Of a stretch of DNA of 16,768 bases, positions 8,484 to 16,768 are shown in pieces; the stretch's first letter is position 1, and the number at the start of each line of letters is the position of its first letter. This DNA comes from Dissophora ornata (lineage: Eukaryota; Mortierellomycota; Mortierellomycetes; Mortierellales; Mortierellaceae). A program made the translations under genes and the position numbers. The DNA is taken from contig MU616622.1 of assembly GCA_025201705.1 (NCBI GenBank), positions 62,199 to 78,966 of the forward strand. The letters run 5' to 3'. The notes beneath the pieces were generated by a model. That model had not been told where the DNA came from, made no database searches, and saw nothing but the letters and a program-made list of their open reading frames with translations.

Positions 8484-9426
8484 ATGGCTGCCGCACACAA
8501 GAAAATTCTCTTTATCTTGACATCCCACGATCAGCTGGGAGACACCGGCAAGAAGACTGGCTGGTATGCTGAGGAAGTCGCCGAGCCAGCCACCATCCTT
8601 ACTAACCACGGCTACGAGATCGTCTACGCTTCGCCAAAGGGTGGCAAGGCTCCTCTTGACCCCGGCTCCGTCGATGCCGCCAAGGTAACAAAAATGACAC
8701 CATTTTATAATTTGCATCCATCTGGACGTTGTGAGCTGTCTTTATCTTCGTGGGAAAACCAAAAACCGTGTCTCTTATTTTGTCGCTAACACCTGTTGTT
8801 GTATGCACCTGTTGCCGAACATCTATTAGGATAACCAAATTGTTGTGTCCTTCTTGAATGACAAGGATATTACCTTCAAGATCAACCACACCCACCGAGT
8901 CGAAGAGTTTATTGGCAAGGAGTCAGAGTTTGAAGCCGTTCTCTACCCCGGTGGTCATGGTCCCATGTATGATCTCGAGCACAACGAGGCTGCACTCCAG
9001 GTCACGGCCGCTGCCTATGAGGCAGGCAAGGTTGTCGGTGCTGTCTGCCACGGACCCATTGCCTTGACGGACGTCACGCTCTCGGACGGAACCCTCCTGG
9101 TCAAGGGCAGAAACGTGACTGGATTCAGTGATGATGAGGAGAAGGCCGTTGGACTCGACCATGGTATGCAGCAGAGAAGAAGGCCTCTGGCACCATAATT
9201 TCAATTGGCACAAAACCCTAACCATTTTTTTTTTCAACTTTGAACAGCCGTCCCTACCCTGTTGGAATCCAAGTTCAGGAAGATCGGTGCTCACTACCAC
9301 AAGGCCGATCAACAATGGGGCGCCAAGGTCGTCACGGATGGCCGTATTGTCACTGGACAGAACCCAGCGAGTGCTCCTGGTTTCGGTGAGGCCGTTCATG
9401 CCGCCATTCTAGCCAACCGCAAGTAA
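8484..9426 (+). CDS. HSP31: Hsp31-like DJ-1/PfpI family glyoxalase III and chaperone (three exons)
   Basis: Exons 8484-8684, 8830-9163 and 9248-9426 encode 237 aa, the length of yeast Hsp31. The introns are 145 bases (GTAACA...TTAG) and 84 bases (GTATGC...ACAG). Hsp31-type proteins convert methylglyoxal to D-lactate without glutathione, act as chaperones, and help survive oxidative stress; they are cytosolic, and no signal peptide is seen here. The class I amidotransferase-like fold shows in IVYASPKGG, YPGGHGPMYDL and the nucleophile elbow GAVCHGP. C140 and H141 are the catalytic pair, E30 in GWYAEEVAEP is the conserved glutamate near the cysteine, and an acidic cluster at 168-171 (SDDEE) is where the third member of the triad is expected. 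The C-terminus KVVTDGRIVTGQNPASAPGF is typical of the family. All key residues appear intact. DJ-1/Hsp31 identity is very sure; which paralogue of the yeast set it matches is not. Confidence 0.93.
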
Positions 9427-9517
9427 ACAAGGACCAGCGCACTTTAGCAGAAACATCGGTTTTGCGTGATACATGAATCGCATGCATGGAGACCCTCTTC
9501 TGCCTGTAAATAATTTC

Positions 9518-9523
9518 AATAAA
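9518..9523 (+). terminator. Poly(A) signal AATAAA of the Hsp31-like gene
   Basis: AATAAA lies 91 bases after the TAA stop at 9424-9426, in TTTCAATAAAATCG. This is closely similar to the context of the other poly(A) signals here (CAATAAAATTC in the repeats). Confidence 0.65.
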
Positions 9524-9832
9524 ATCGATAGCAGCGTATTTGTTGTATACAGGAATGAAACTGAACGAGGAACAGAAGGTCTCATGCTGGTTGTGGTGAG
9601 GAAGCCCTGGAGAATGACCACGCGTTTATGGGGAGCACAAGGAGAACCCTTGCATGAGTCTTGTATGAACGATGGACGTACCGAGCTGTGTGTGGCAGCT
9701 ATTGAGGCAGGACCTGCAGTACTCAGGCGGGGTGCGGAAAACCAATGACAAGAGACACAGTCAAGACGTGTTATGTCGTGGATGGACCATGTTGTGCAAT
9801 ACAAATACAGAGGCGGATGGCATGTTTATAGC

Positions 9833-9865
9833 GTTGTAGAACGCTTCCTATAGTCGTTCTACGAC
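9833..9865. repeat. Perfect 11-bp inverted repeat (hairpin)
   Basis: GTTGTAGAACG (9833-9843) pairs with CGTTCTACGAC (9855-9865) through all 11 positions, one as G-U, around an 11-base loop. It lies about 310 bases beyond the poly(A) signal of the Hsp31-like gene and 600 before YOP1. Its role is unknown. Confidence 0.7.
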
Positions 9866-10370
9866 AGTTCACTTGGTATTTGCCCGCCTTCCTCGCATCG
9901 TCTGCGGAGAGAGATAACAAAGTTAGATCGTGTGCCCTTTATTGCGGAGTTTGGCAAAAACATCTTTGTATTTCAGCTCTGGGAGAGAACAGCCCAGCCC
10001 ACACACACAGATACGGCACAGACATGGACATGGTCAGTCAAAGGCACTTGCATATGCTTTGACACAACGTGTACTGAGGCGGTCTGCCGCGCAATGCCTG
10101 CATGCCGGGATTCTGGCAGTAACGGCAATCCCATCGACTCCCATTGGCTCGTAAGCGATAAGGGACGCCGAGGATGGACGCACCCGCATAGGAGCGGGAA
10201 TAATAGCAAAAGAAGCAAACTCAAACAACAGGGCAATCCAGGTTATCGATTCAATTAACATGTGGGTAAATCGCTCGAGGACTGACACCGCCTTGGCCAG
10301 TTGCCATCTGTCCGCTGTTGGTCCACAGACTGCAGACTGCTGTTCGTTTACTTCTTCTCGCACTTCTTTC

Positions 10371-10390
10371 TTCTCTTCTCTTCTCTTCTC
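10371..10390 (+). repeat. (TTCTC)4 microsatellite in the YOP1 leader
   Basis: Four perfect tandem TTCTC units lie in a longer TC-rich tract, 74 bases before the YOP1 ATG. Pyrimidine tracts of this type are common just upstream of transcription starts in fungal housekeeping genes. Confidence 0.8.
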
Positions 10391-10463
10391 TCTTCTGTAC
10401 CGCAAATTCAACTTTACACCCCTTCCCGACACTCATCTTCATCACCAGACTCCCATTTCAACC

Positions 10464-11641
<1,178 letters not shown>

Positions 11642-12320
11642 AGGAGATCATTCCTCTCGGCTGTTCTGTGTCTTTATGATCAAAAGAAATCGACTTCCAA
11701 CAGAATGAGCTTTCATTATTTGAAACAGGAATACCCCTCCCCTCTTCCCTCCCCCTTCCTCTCTACCTTCGCATTAGTACATACTTCGTAGCATTTGCAA
11801 GTTTACATAAAATATCAATGCACAAAACACACGCATCTATCGCATGGCATGGGACGATGTACTGCAATTGCTTTCCTAATGACGAAAGTGCATGATTGGA
11901 GTATAGATTCAATCTCGCAGATCATGCCCCTTGATACGCAGGAATGCTATGGAGAAGTCAGGCGAGTTACGCAGGAGTGATTCTTTGAACGACACTATGA
12001 TGCTCTCTGTAGTGCTTGATCATGAAATTTGACCATGATACAATCATCTAGGGTCGGAAAGGAGCAAATGCTTCAACAAATGCGCAGATAGCAGGTCCGA
12101 TTAGGCTTCATCGAATACCTGGCGGTGCCTGATCTCGGGCAAGTCTAGCGGCTTGATCAAGTCTATGTGGGGAATGGAGTTGATGAAGATAGAGATAGAG
12201 GGCCTCTTTTAACGAAGTGTCAAATTTGGTGGCGCACGTGCGTTGCACAGGCTCAAGATCCCCCTTGAAGCCACAGGTCCTCTTGGTTCACCCATTTCGC
12301 TGGTGTGCTTCTTTTGTTTC
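11642..12320. other. Convergent intergenic region between YOP1 and LSM2
   Basis: No gene or RNA can be supported. A strongly pyrimidine-rich run (CCCCTCCCCTCTTCCCTCCCCCTTCC) spans about 11737-11764. An ATCATG/CATGAT inverted repeat occurs near 12019-12039. The two flanking genes end facing each other, so both 3' leaders probably lie here. An exact AATAAA for YOP1 was not found; ACATAAAATATC at about 11804-11815 is the nearest. Confidence 0.5.
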
Positions 12321-12326
12321 TTTATT
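12321..12326 (-). terminator. Poly(A) signal AATAAA of LSM2
   Basis: TTTATT on the plus strand is AATAAA on the minus strand, 57 bases beyond the LSM2 stop at 12385-12383, next to a poly-A run. Confidence 0.6.
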
Positions 12327-12382
12327 TTTTTTTCTTGCAATTTACAATATTATCTTTGCCGTCTTTATCGACGGTATTCATT

Positions 12383-13379
12383 TTACTTCCTGCCACCTGA
12401 AGCAGGCTGTTGCCTTTCGCGTCGAGCGGCGTCCTGAAGCAATGCTGTGTCAACTGATGGTGCGGGCAATTGAACGTAGCGAACAACCGATCCACGAATG
12501 AAGCAGTTCTTGACAGCAAGCTACATCATAATAAAAAAAGAGAAATGGTGGCGTCAATAGCGGTCCTGCTTTGCTTGAGTTCGACAAACTGGGTCAGACT
12601 ATTCAGCAATGCCCAGGGTGCCACGTGCAACTATAGAGACTTTTTCTCGATTATCCATGTCGCCCTCGCGTCGGCGTATCTTATGCTGTTTCGTGAAATG
12701 TGTCCCCGTGTTCCTTGAATAAGCGCCACACACGGAAGTTCGAAGCAGCTTTTGGGGCTTTGAATGTCGGAAGATGTCTCCTGCTATATGTGAACCAAGT
12801 GGTCTGTCTGTATTTCGGCTGTTCCTGATCTGTCCCCCTTACCATGTGTGGGTATCGCTCCTCATCGACGACCTTGATGTTATCCAGTTTAATGTTCAAG
12901 AACTGATCCACCGAGACCAGGACACCTGTGATGGCCATGTCGTTCTTGAGCTCAACAGTGACTGGCTGGCCGACCAGGGTCTTGAAGAATGAATAGAACA
13001 GCTACTCGCAAAGATGGATGGGAAAGAGTTAATGTCGTGTATTCTAGCCTTGGTATCGTATTGTGGGCGACTGTCGCGATCGTTGAAGCACAACATGAAC
13101 AGGATCGCGAAATCCCTTTGTGCTGAGTTGTCGGAAACAGCCTATATGTTCTGCTTTGATGGCTGCCCATACATAACGTTGTTACAGACACCAGCTTTAA
13201 GGAGCTGGCAGCAGCGCCGTAATCAACGACCTCCTGCAACTAATGCATGACTGCATGTGTTGGCTGTCTCTTATCATGGGCTGTTAACGTCGGTAGTGCA
13301 TTGAATGCTTTGTCCGAGTCTGGCAGTATCGATTCCTGAGTCTCTTGAGTGTCTTCATGAATATCAGAGTTCTCACCAT
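12383..13379 (-). CDS. LSM2: U6 snRNA-associated Sm-like protein LSm2 (three exons)
   Basis: Exons 13379-13377 (the ATG only), 13001-12843 and 12520-12383 encode 99 aa; human and yeast LSm2 are 95. The introns are 375 bases (GTGAGA...GTAG) and 322 bases (GTAAGG...GTAG). LSm2 is part of the nuclear Lsm2-8 ring that holds the U6 snRNA 3' end, and of the cytoplasmic Lsm1-7 ring that promotes mRNA decapping and decay. Exon 2 encodes LFYSFFKTLVGQPVTVELKN and then LVSVDQFLNIKLDNI...PHM, the Sm1 motif. Exon 3 encodes LAVKNCFIRGSVVRYVQLP, the Sm2 motif, then LLQDAARRE and a short Gly/Ser tail. Exons 2 and 3 are certain from their near match to the family. The ATG-only first exon is inferred because family members start M-L-F-Y-S-F-F and an ATG followed by GTGAGA lies 375 bases upstream; another ATG-GT at 13566-13564 is possible. 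Confidence 0.92.
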
Positions 13380-13652
13380 GGTCTTGTGTGAATGTGCGTG
13401 GTGTCTGGTTGGTGGATGTGCTGTGGAATGGGTGATTCTCTTCTTTTTTTGCACGCTCCATCTTAAACTGCAAAGCCACACGCGCTTCATCACTGCCAGA
13501 AACGCGTTCCAAAAAGAGAAAGAAAATAGGTCTTCGCCCTGACAACACATCCTCAGAAAGCACCATCGCTGATTCATCACACCCAGGACGACAGGACCTG
13601 GGCGCCAGGAGAAAAGACTATTATCTTATACGTATTCGCAGCTTGGAACACA
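13380..13652. promoter_or_regulatory. Compact divergent promoter of LSM2 and the Oca6-like gene
   Basis: Only 273 bases separate the two start codons, so both genes must share regulatory DNA. No TATA box is clear near either start. CCTGG-GCG-CCAGG at 13597-13609 is a near-perfect inverted repeat containing GGCGCC and is a candidate factor site. A T-rich run lies at 13440-13450. Confidence 0.55.
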
Positions 13653-14637
13653 ATGCTAACTCCACCAGAACAGTTTGGCATCGTCGAGCCTGGACTCTAC
13701 CGCTCCGACACCTTGCATCCTTCCCACTTCCCCTTCATCCGCTCCCTCAACCTCAAAACCGCCATCCTCCTCACACCCGAGTTGCCTTCTCGTGCAATGT
13801 CAACCTTTTTTGAAGAGAACCAAATCCGACTTATCGACTTGGCCCTCGGCTCCTGGAAGAACAATAGCAATAACCAAGCCAGTAATAGCAATACCAATAC
13901 AGCGGATGGACAAAGCGGAGCGTCACAAGGGCTGAACGAGTCAGGAACTGTATCGAGTGTAGGCAATAGTTTGACCTTGACAACGCCCTCGATCCCTGCT
14001 GCACCGTTTCAGACCAGCTGGTGGAAGCCAATGAGCGAAGAGCTGATCAAAGACGGACTTGAGATGATCTTGGATGCCAATAATTATCCGATCATTGTCA
14101 TGGATACGTAAGTTAGCCCATGCGTGGGATTTTACGACATTGTTACAGGCGAACATGGAAGGGAAAGATCACTCACAAATGTCTTCTACATCGACGTTCG
14201 CTTTGTAGATCCGGCATCCACGAGATTGGAACATTTATGGGGTGCCTTCGTCGGTTACAGCACTGGAATTTCAGCTCCATCATTGTTGAGTACCGAGCCT
14301 ATGCCGGAAACAAAGCGCGTTATGTAAACGAACAGTTTATTGAACTCTTTGATCTTGACTGGATCACTCTTCCAGAGTACCTGCCAACGTGGTGGATCGA
14401 GCAGGAGCAGATGTGGGTATGTAAAACCTGTAACCTTTTCGCGCATTGGGCTTTAAAGCTAGATGATGTTCATAGATTGGCTGAATGCTCATCTTTGTTC
14501 ATTCACGAATGTTTCCCTAGCGTGAGGAAGAAGAAGAGCGAGAGCAACATCTCCAGGAAGGTCGAGAAGCGGAGGCTAGGCTCAAGAAAGAACAGCAATT
14601 GGTCATCGCTGCTGCACAGTCAACATCACCATCTTAG
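13653..14637 (+). CDS. Oca6-like dual-specificity phosphatase-fold protein, catalytic residues missing (three exons)
   Basis: Exons 13653-14107, 14209-14416 and 14521-14637 encode 259 aa, with introns of 101 and 104 bases. It belongs to the fungal Siw14/Oca family of atypical tyrosine/dual-specificity phosphatase folds; in yeast these work together in oxidant-induced cell-cycle arrest and inositol-pyrophosphate metabolism. The N-terminus (TPPEQFGIVEPGLYRSDTLH...FPFIRSLNLKTAILLTPE) best fits Oca6. A Ser/Asn/Thr/Gly-rich insert fills about residues 69-120. The normal signature Cys-x5-Arg is replaced: the loop reads MDTSGIHEIG, putting Asp151 and Glu157 where Cys and Arg should be. The flanking helix GCLRRLQHWNFSSI and EYRAYAGNKARYVNEQFIELFD are well conserved, so the fold looks maintained. 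Exon 3 adds a Glu/Arg/Gln-rich, probably coiled-coil tail. It is probably a pseudophosphatase scaffold. Fold is very sure; the exact orthologue is less so. Confidence 0.9.
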
Positions 14638-14709
14638 TTCTTGTATTTGCCGCTCGTTTCAAATATCATCCATTTGTATAATAATCAACCTCCATCGCCA
14701 TGTACATAA

Positions 14710-14715
14710 AATAAA
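14710..14715 (+). terminator. Poly(A) signal AATAAA of the Oca6-like gene
   Basis: AATAAA in CATAAAATAAACC lies 72 bases after the stop. The converging gene's stop is only 65 bases further on (14780-14782), so the two 3' leaders probably overlap. Confidence 0.6.
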
Positions 14716-14779
14716 CCAGTTTGACCATCATATTAGAAATAGCAAGTAGATAGAAATAAGATAGCTAATATCCATTTTT

Positions 14780-16704
14780 TTACGTCCTCTCCCTCCTGAG
14801 TTCCCGCTGTTGCTGAGGCTGTAAATCGACATAAGGTACTTGATCTAAGTAGCAAAGTTGAAAGAATAAATGGTAGGTCAGTTTCTATTTCAGATCAAAA
14901 TCGTGGGAGCAATCGAGGAGCACGTTGACACTTTCATACCTTGAAGTTCGTTCCATGGGGACATGATACACGCTCCTGACGAGCAAGATGCTTGCCTAGA
15001 AGAATGTCAATCAGACAACATGTATTTTTTAGGACATCTGTGTTGAAAGTTTGAAATCGCATGCTTTTACTCTCGTTTAGCAGACTTACCCGTCAGGCCC
15101 AGCAGCATCTCCATTCCAGTTACTTAGTCGACCATCCAGGCCAAGAGCTGGGGTCAAGTTCTTGTTAATCCTGTCCACTCCAGCAGCAGAAGAATCCCTC
15201 ACAGTTGGAGATGAGAGCGACATAATCTCCTCGTTGCCGCTGACGACCTTGCCCTTGCCCTTCACGTCAACCTGTCGCTGTTGATGTTGTTGCGTATTCT
15301 CTTCCTGGATAGTCAACTCTTCAATAGCTAGATCGGGGTACTTTTCTGACGCGGGCTTGGAGCCTGTCTCACTACTCGTCCTTGTCGCACTCTTCTCTTG
15401 ACCCTTACTCTCCTTCTTCTTCTTCTTCTTTTCCTTCTTTTCCTTCTGTTTTTTCTCGCCTGCTTCCCCTGCTGCTCGATTCAACTTCTTGGCCTTCCTC
15501 TTTGACTTCCATCTCTTCCAGACCAGGTAGACCCCATAGGGTGGGAAACAGATTCCTACGCACAATTTCTGTGGCGTCATCACAAACCCGCTCCGCCACG
15601 TCTGTTGACTACTATAACGTTCCTTATAAAGATCCTGCCATAGTTCTGCGGTCCTTACGAAATCCTGCTTCGTCATTGTTGAAGTCGCCTGAACTGTATC
15701 ATCGTGATTCAGTACACGCCCATAATGCATCAGCTGGTATTGACGATAATGGCTCGGCGAGAGCATATGGGTGTGCCAGGTCAGATCGATGTCTAATGTG
15801 GGCACAAGTGCATGTCTTCCAGGCTGACCTGCTCCCAAGTTGCCGCCTCCTGGAGCGGCCATAGCTACGCCGGCGACACCTCCTCCGCCTGCGGTATGTT
15901 TGCTCTCGGCGCGGGCGAGGAGCATGAATTTTTTATAGCGGTCTAGAGTGCGTTGGAGGACTTGGGGTTGGCACCATGCAAGACCGCCTGTGACCATCAT
16001 GGCCTTTTGAAAATCGCGTTGTCGTAATGCTCCTGAAACGAGGTCCATGGAGAGGCGATCTTCGATGAGATCCATGTAAGAGCTCATGATGCGGGCTAAT
16101 GTAGTGGGACGAACACCATAGTACTGATCCGGGCCGAGATCTTGGAAAGCTTGGATGACTTTGGGCCAGGTGCAGTTTAATGAGGCGGAGGCTTGGTCGA
16201 GGGCGAATTGGATCCGTGGGTGAAAGAACAGGTGGTGGTGTTCGCGTTGAGCTGCGACTGTGTCGGGAGTTCCTGTCCATGGCGATAGCAACGATCCACT
16301 AGGAGGAGGAGAACGGTGTTGAGAGATAAGTATTGTCTACTCGCGTTACACAACCGCTTTGCAAACTTTTTTTTTTTTTTTGCTTACGCGAGAAGCACGG
16401 ACGAGTCTGCACGGTAGGCCTCAATCCCATCCCAAAGTCGTTTAGAAGACAGAGTTTCGAGACTACACTGCGATCCACATCCTGCACAGTCAATCGACAT
16501 GCCGTCGATCCTGAACTTGATATAAGTCGAACTGTCCATTACATTGGTTCCGCCACACCACAGACATTGGATCTCAAACATCCTGTTCGTGTCTTTCTTG
16601 TCCAGATCAAATGTCTCCTCTGGGTAGAGCTCGCGCCACATTTCCTTGCAAGGAGTGAACGCCTCATGATTTGTTGTTGGATCCTCGATATCGACCGATG
16701 CCAC
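14780..16704 (-). CDS. DUF1399/GRDP-like protein, 5' part beyond the right edge
   Basis: Four exons are visible: 16704-16388, 16298-15090, 14995-14940 and 14844-14780, giving 548 residues to the TAA at 14782-14780. Introns are 89, 94 and 95 bases. The exon at 16704 starts after an acceptor (AATAG), so at least one upstream exon is missing. The family (glycine-rich-domain-containing-protein-like, DUF1399) is of poorly known biochemical function. Numbered from the first visible residue: a zinc-ribbon-like C47-x2-C50 and C73-x2-C76; a helical region with QFALDQASASLNCTWPKVIQ; a Gly/Ala-rich insert at ~242-266; then the signature PTLDIDLTWHTHMLSPSHY at 272-290 and GRVLNHDD. After FPPYGVYLVWKRWKSKRK a long Lys/Glu-rich segment follows, probably disordered and nuclear-localising. 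The tail is rich in Ser and Gln. A stop at 15086-15088 overlaps a perfect donor (GTAAGT); splicing there continues the frame into two more exons. Family is sure; function unknown. Confidence 0.85.
15413..15430 (-). repeat. Trinucleotide (CTT/AAG)6 tract in the GRDP-like gene
   Basis: Six CTT units on the plus strand encode a lysine run on the minus strand, in a wider Lys/Glu-rich segment. Such a tract is prone to length change between strains, but in multiples of three, so the frame is kept. Confidence 0.85.
16367..16381 (-). repeat. 15-base poly-A run (minus strand) in a GRDP-like gene intron
   Basis: Fifteen T's on the plus strand lie within the 89-base intron 16299-16387, six bases from its donor. 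Read as mRNA, it is a poly-A tract close to the 5' splice site, so it is not a pyrimidine tract. It is a likely spot for sequencing-length errors, but it is intronic. Confidence 0.85.
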
Positions 16705-16768
16705 CTATTTTACGCGTACATATCGTAATCCAATATGCAAAATAGTTCAAAGGGCGATGATGGGGGGG

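Larger units (their letters stand above)
9524..10463. other. Intergenic region between the Hsp31-like gene and YOP1
   Basis: No gene is supported. A 91-codon open frame at 9473-9748 overlaps the 3' end of the Hsp31-like unit and has no family motif. An 11-bp hairpin lies at 9833-9865. A short CA run lies near 10001-10010. CAGACTG is repeated in tandem at 10326-10339. The last ~110 bases are a pyrimidine-rich leader for YOP1, including the (TTCTC)4 tract. No TATA box is evident for YOP1. Confidence 0.5.

Noticed and set aside
9473..9748. 91-codon plus-strand frame after the Hsp31-like gene
   Set aside because: It begins inside the 3' leader of that gene, contains the gene's own poly(A) signal, and shows no domain. 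It has no promoter of its own.
12217..12501. 94-codon plus-strand frame with a hydrophobic core
   Set aside because: It is the antisense shadow of LSM2 exon 3, whose Sm2 motif reads clearly on the minus strand.
14120..14749. 209-codon plus-strand frame across the Oca6-like gene
   Set aside because: It reads exon 2 in the right frame but runs through both introns and past the true stop. The spliced model explains all conserved blocks.
15086..15088. In-frame TAA as the end of the GRDP-like protein
   Set aside because: It overlaps a perfect GTAAGT donor, and two following small exons join in phase to a later stop. It is kept only as a possible intron-retention end.

Overview
The window is nuclear DNA of a filamentous, probably early-diverging fungus. 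Every recognisable gene is eukaryotic and almost all are split by short GT-AG introns, mostly about 90 to 145 bases, with CTAAC/TTAAC-like branch sites. Promoters are TATA or pyrimidine-rich, AATAAA signals follow several stops, and the proteins are fungal homologues. The mix (a GH134-like secreted mannanase, a DUF1399/GRDP-like protein, an A20/AN1 stress protein) suggests Mucoromycota, perhaps Mortierellaceae. That placement is inference.

Layout. Positions 1-1446 are accessory-looking: the first copy of a ~330-base direct repeat, then a stretch with only doubtful coding potential. Positions 1447-2142 (+) encode a small secreted GH134-type endo-mannanase. The second repeat copy lies at 2366-2695. 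Positions 2792-5382 (-) encode a complete Pso2/Snm1 interstrand-crosslink repair nuclease, rebuilt from three exons. A divergent promoter separates it from an A20/AN1 zinc-finger gene at 6161-7441 (+). Next come an Hsp31/DJ-1-family glyoxalase/chaperone at 8484-9426 (+) and the ER-tubule protein Yop1 at 10464-11641 (+). LSM2 lies at 12383-13379 (-) and is nearly invisible to simple ORF calling. It shares a 273-base divergent promoter with an Oca6-like phosphatase-fold gene at 13653-14637 (+). A DUF1399/GRDP-like gene at 14780-16704 (-) is cut by the right edge.

From the PSO2 gene rightward the window is mainly a housekeeping neighbourhood: DNA repair, proteostasis and carbonyl stress, ER shape, RNA processing, and phosphatase-complex signalling. 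These genes do not form one pathway, and I found no convincing new multi-gene system. The points most worth a second look are the repeats flanking the mannanase gene, with their conserved terminal exon and an invariant 5' part; the structured 528-base first intron of the AN1 gene; LSM2 with an intron directly after its start codon; the phosphatase-fold protein lacking both catalytic residues; and the GRDP-like gene, where a stop codon overlaps a splice donor.
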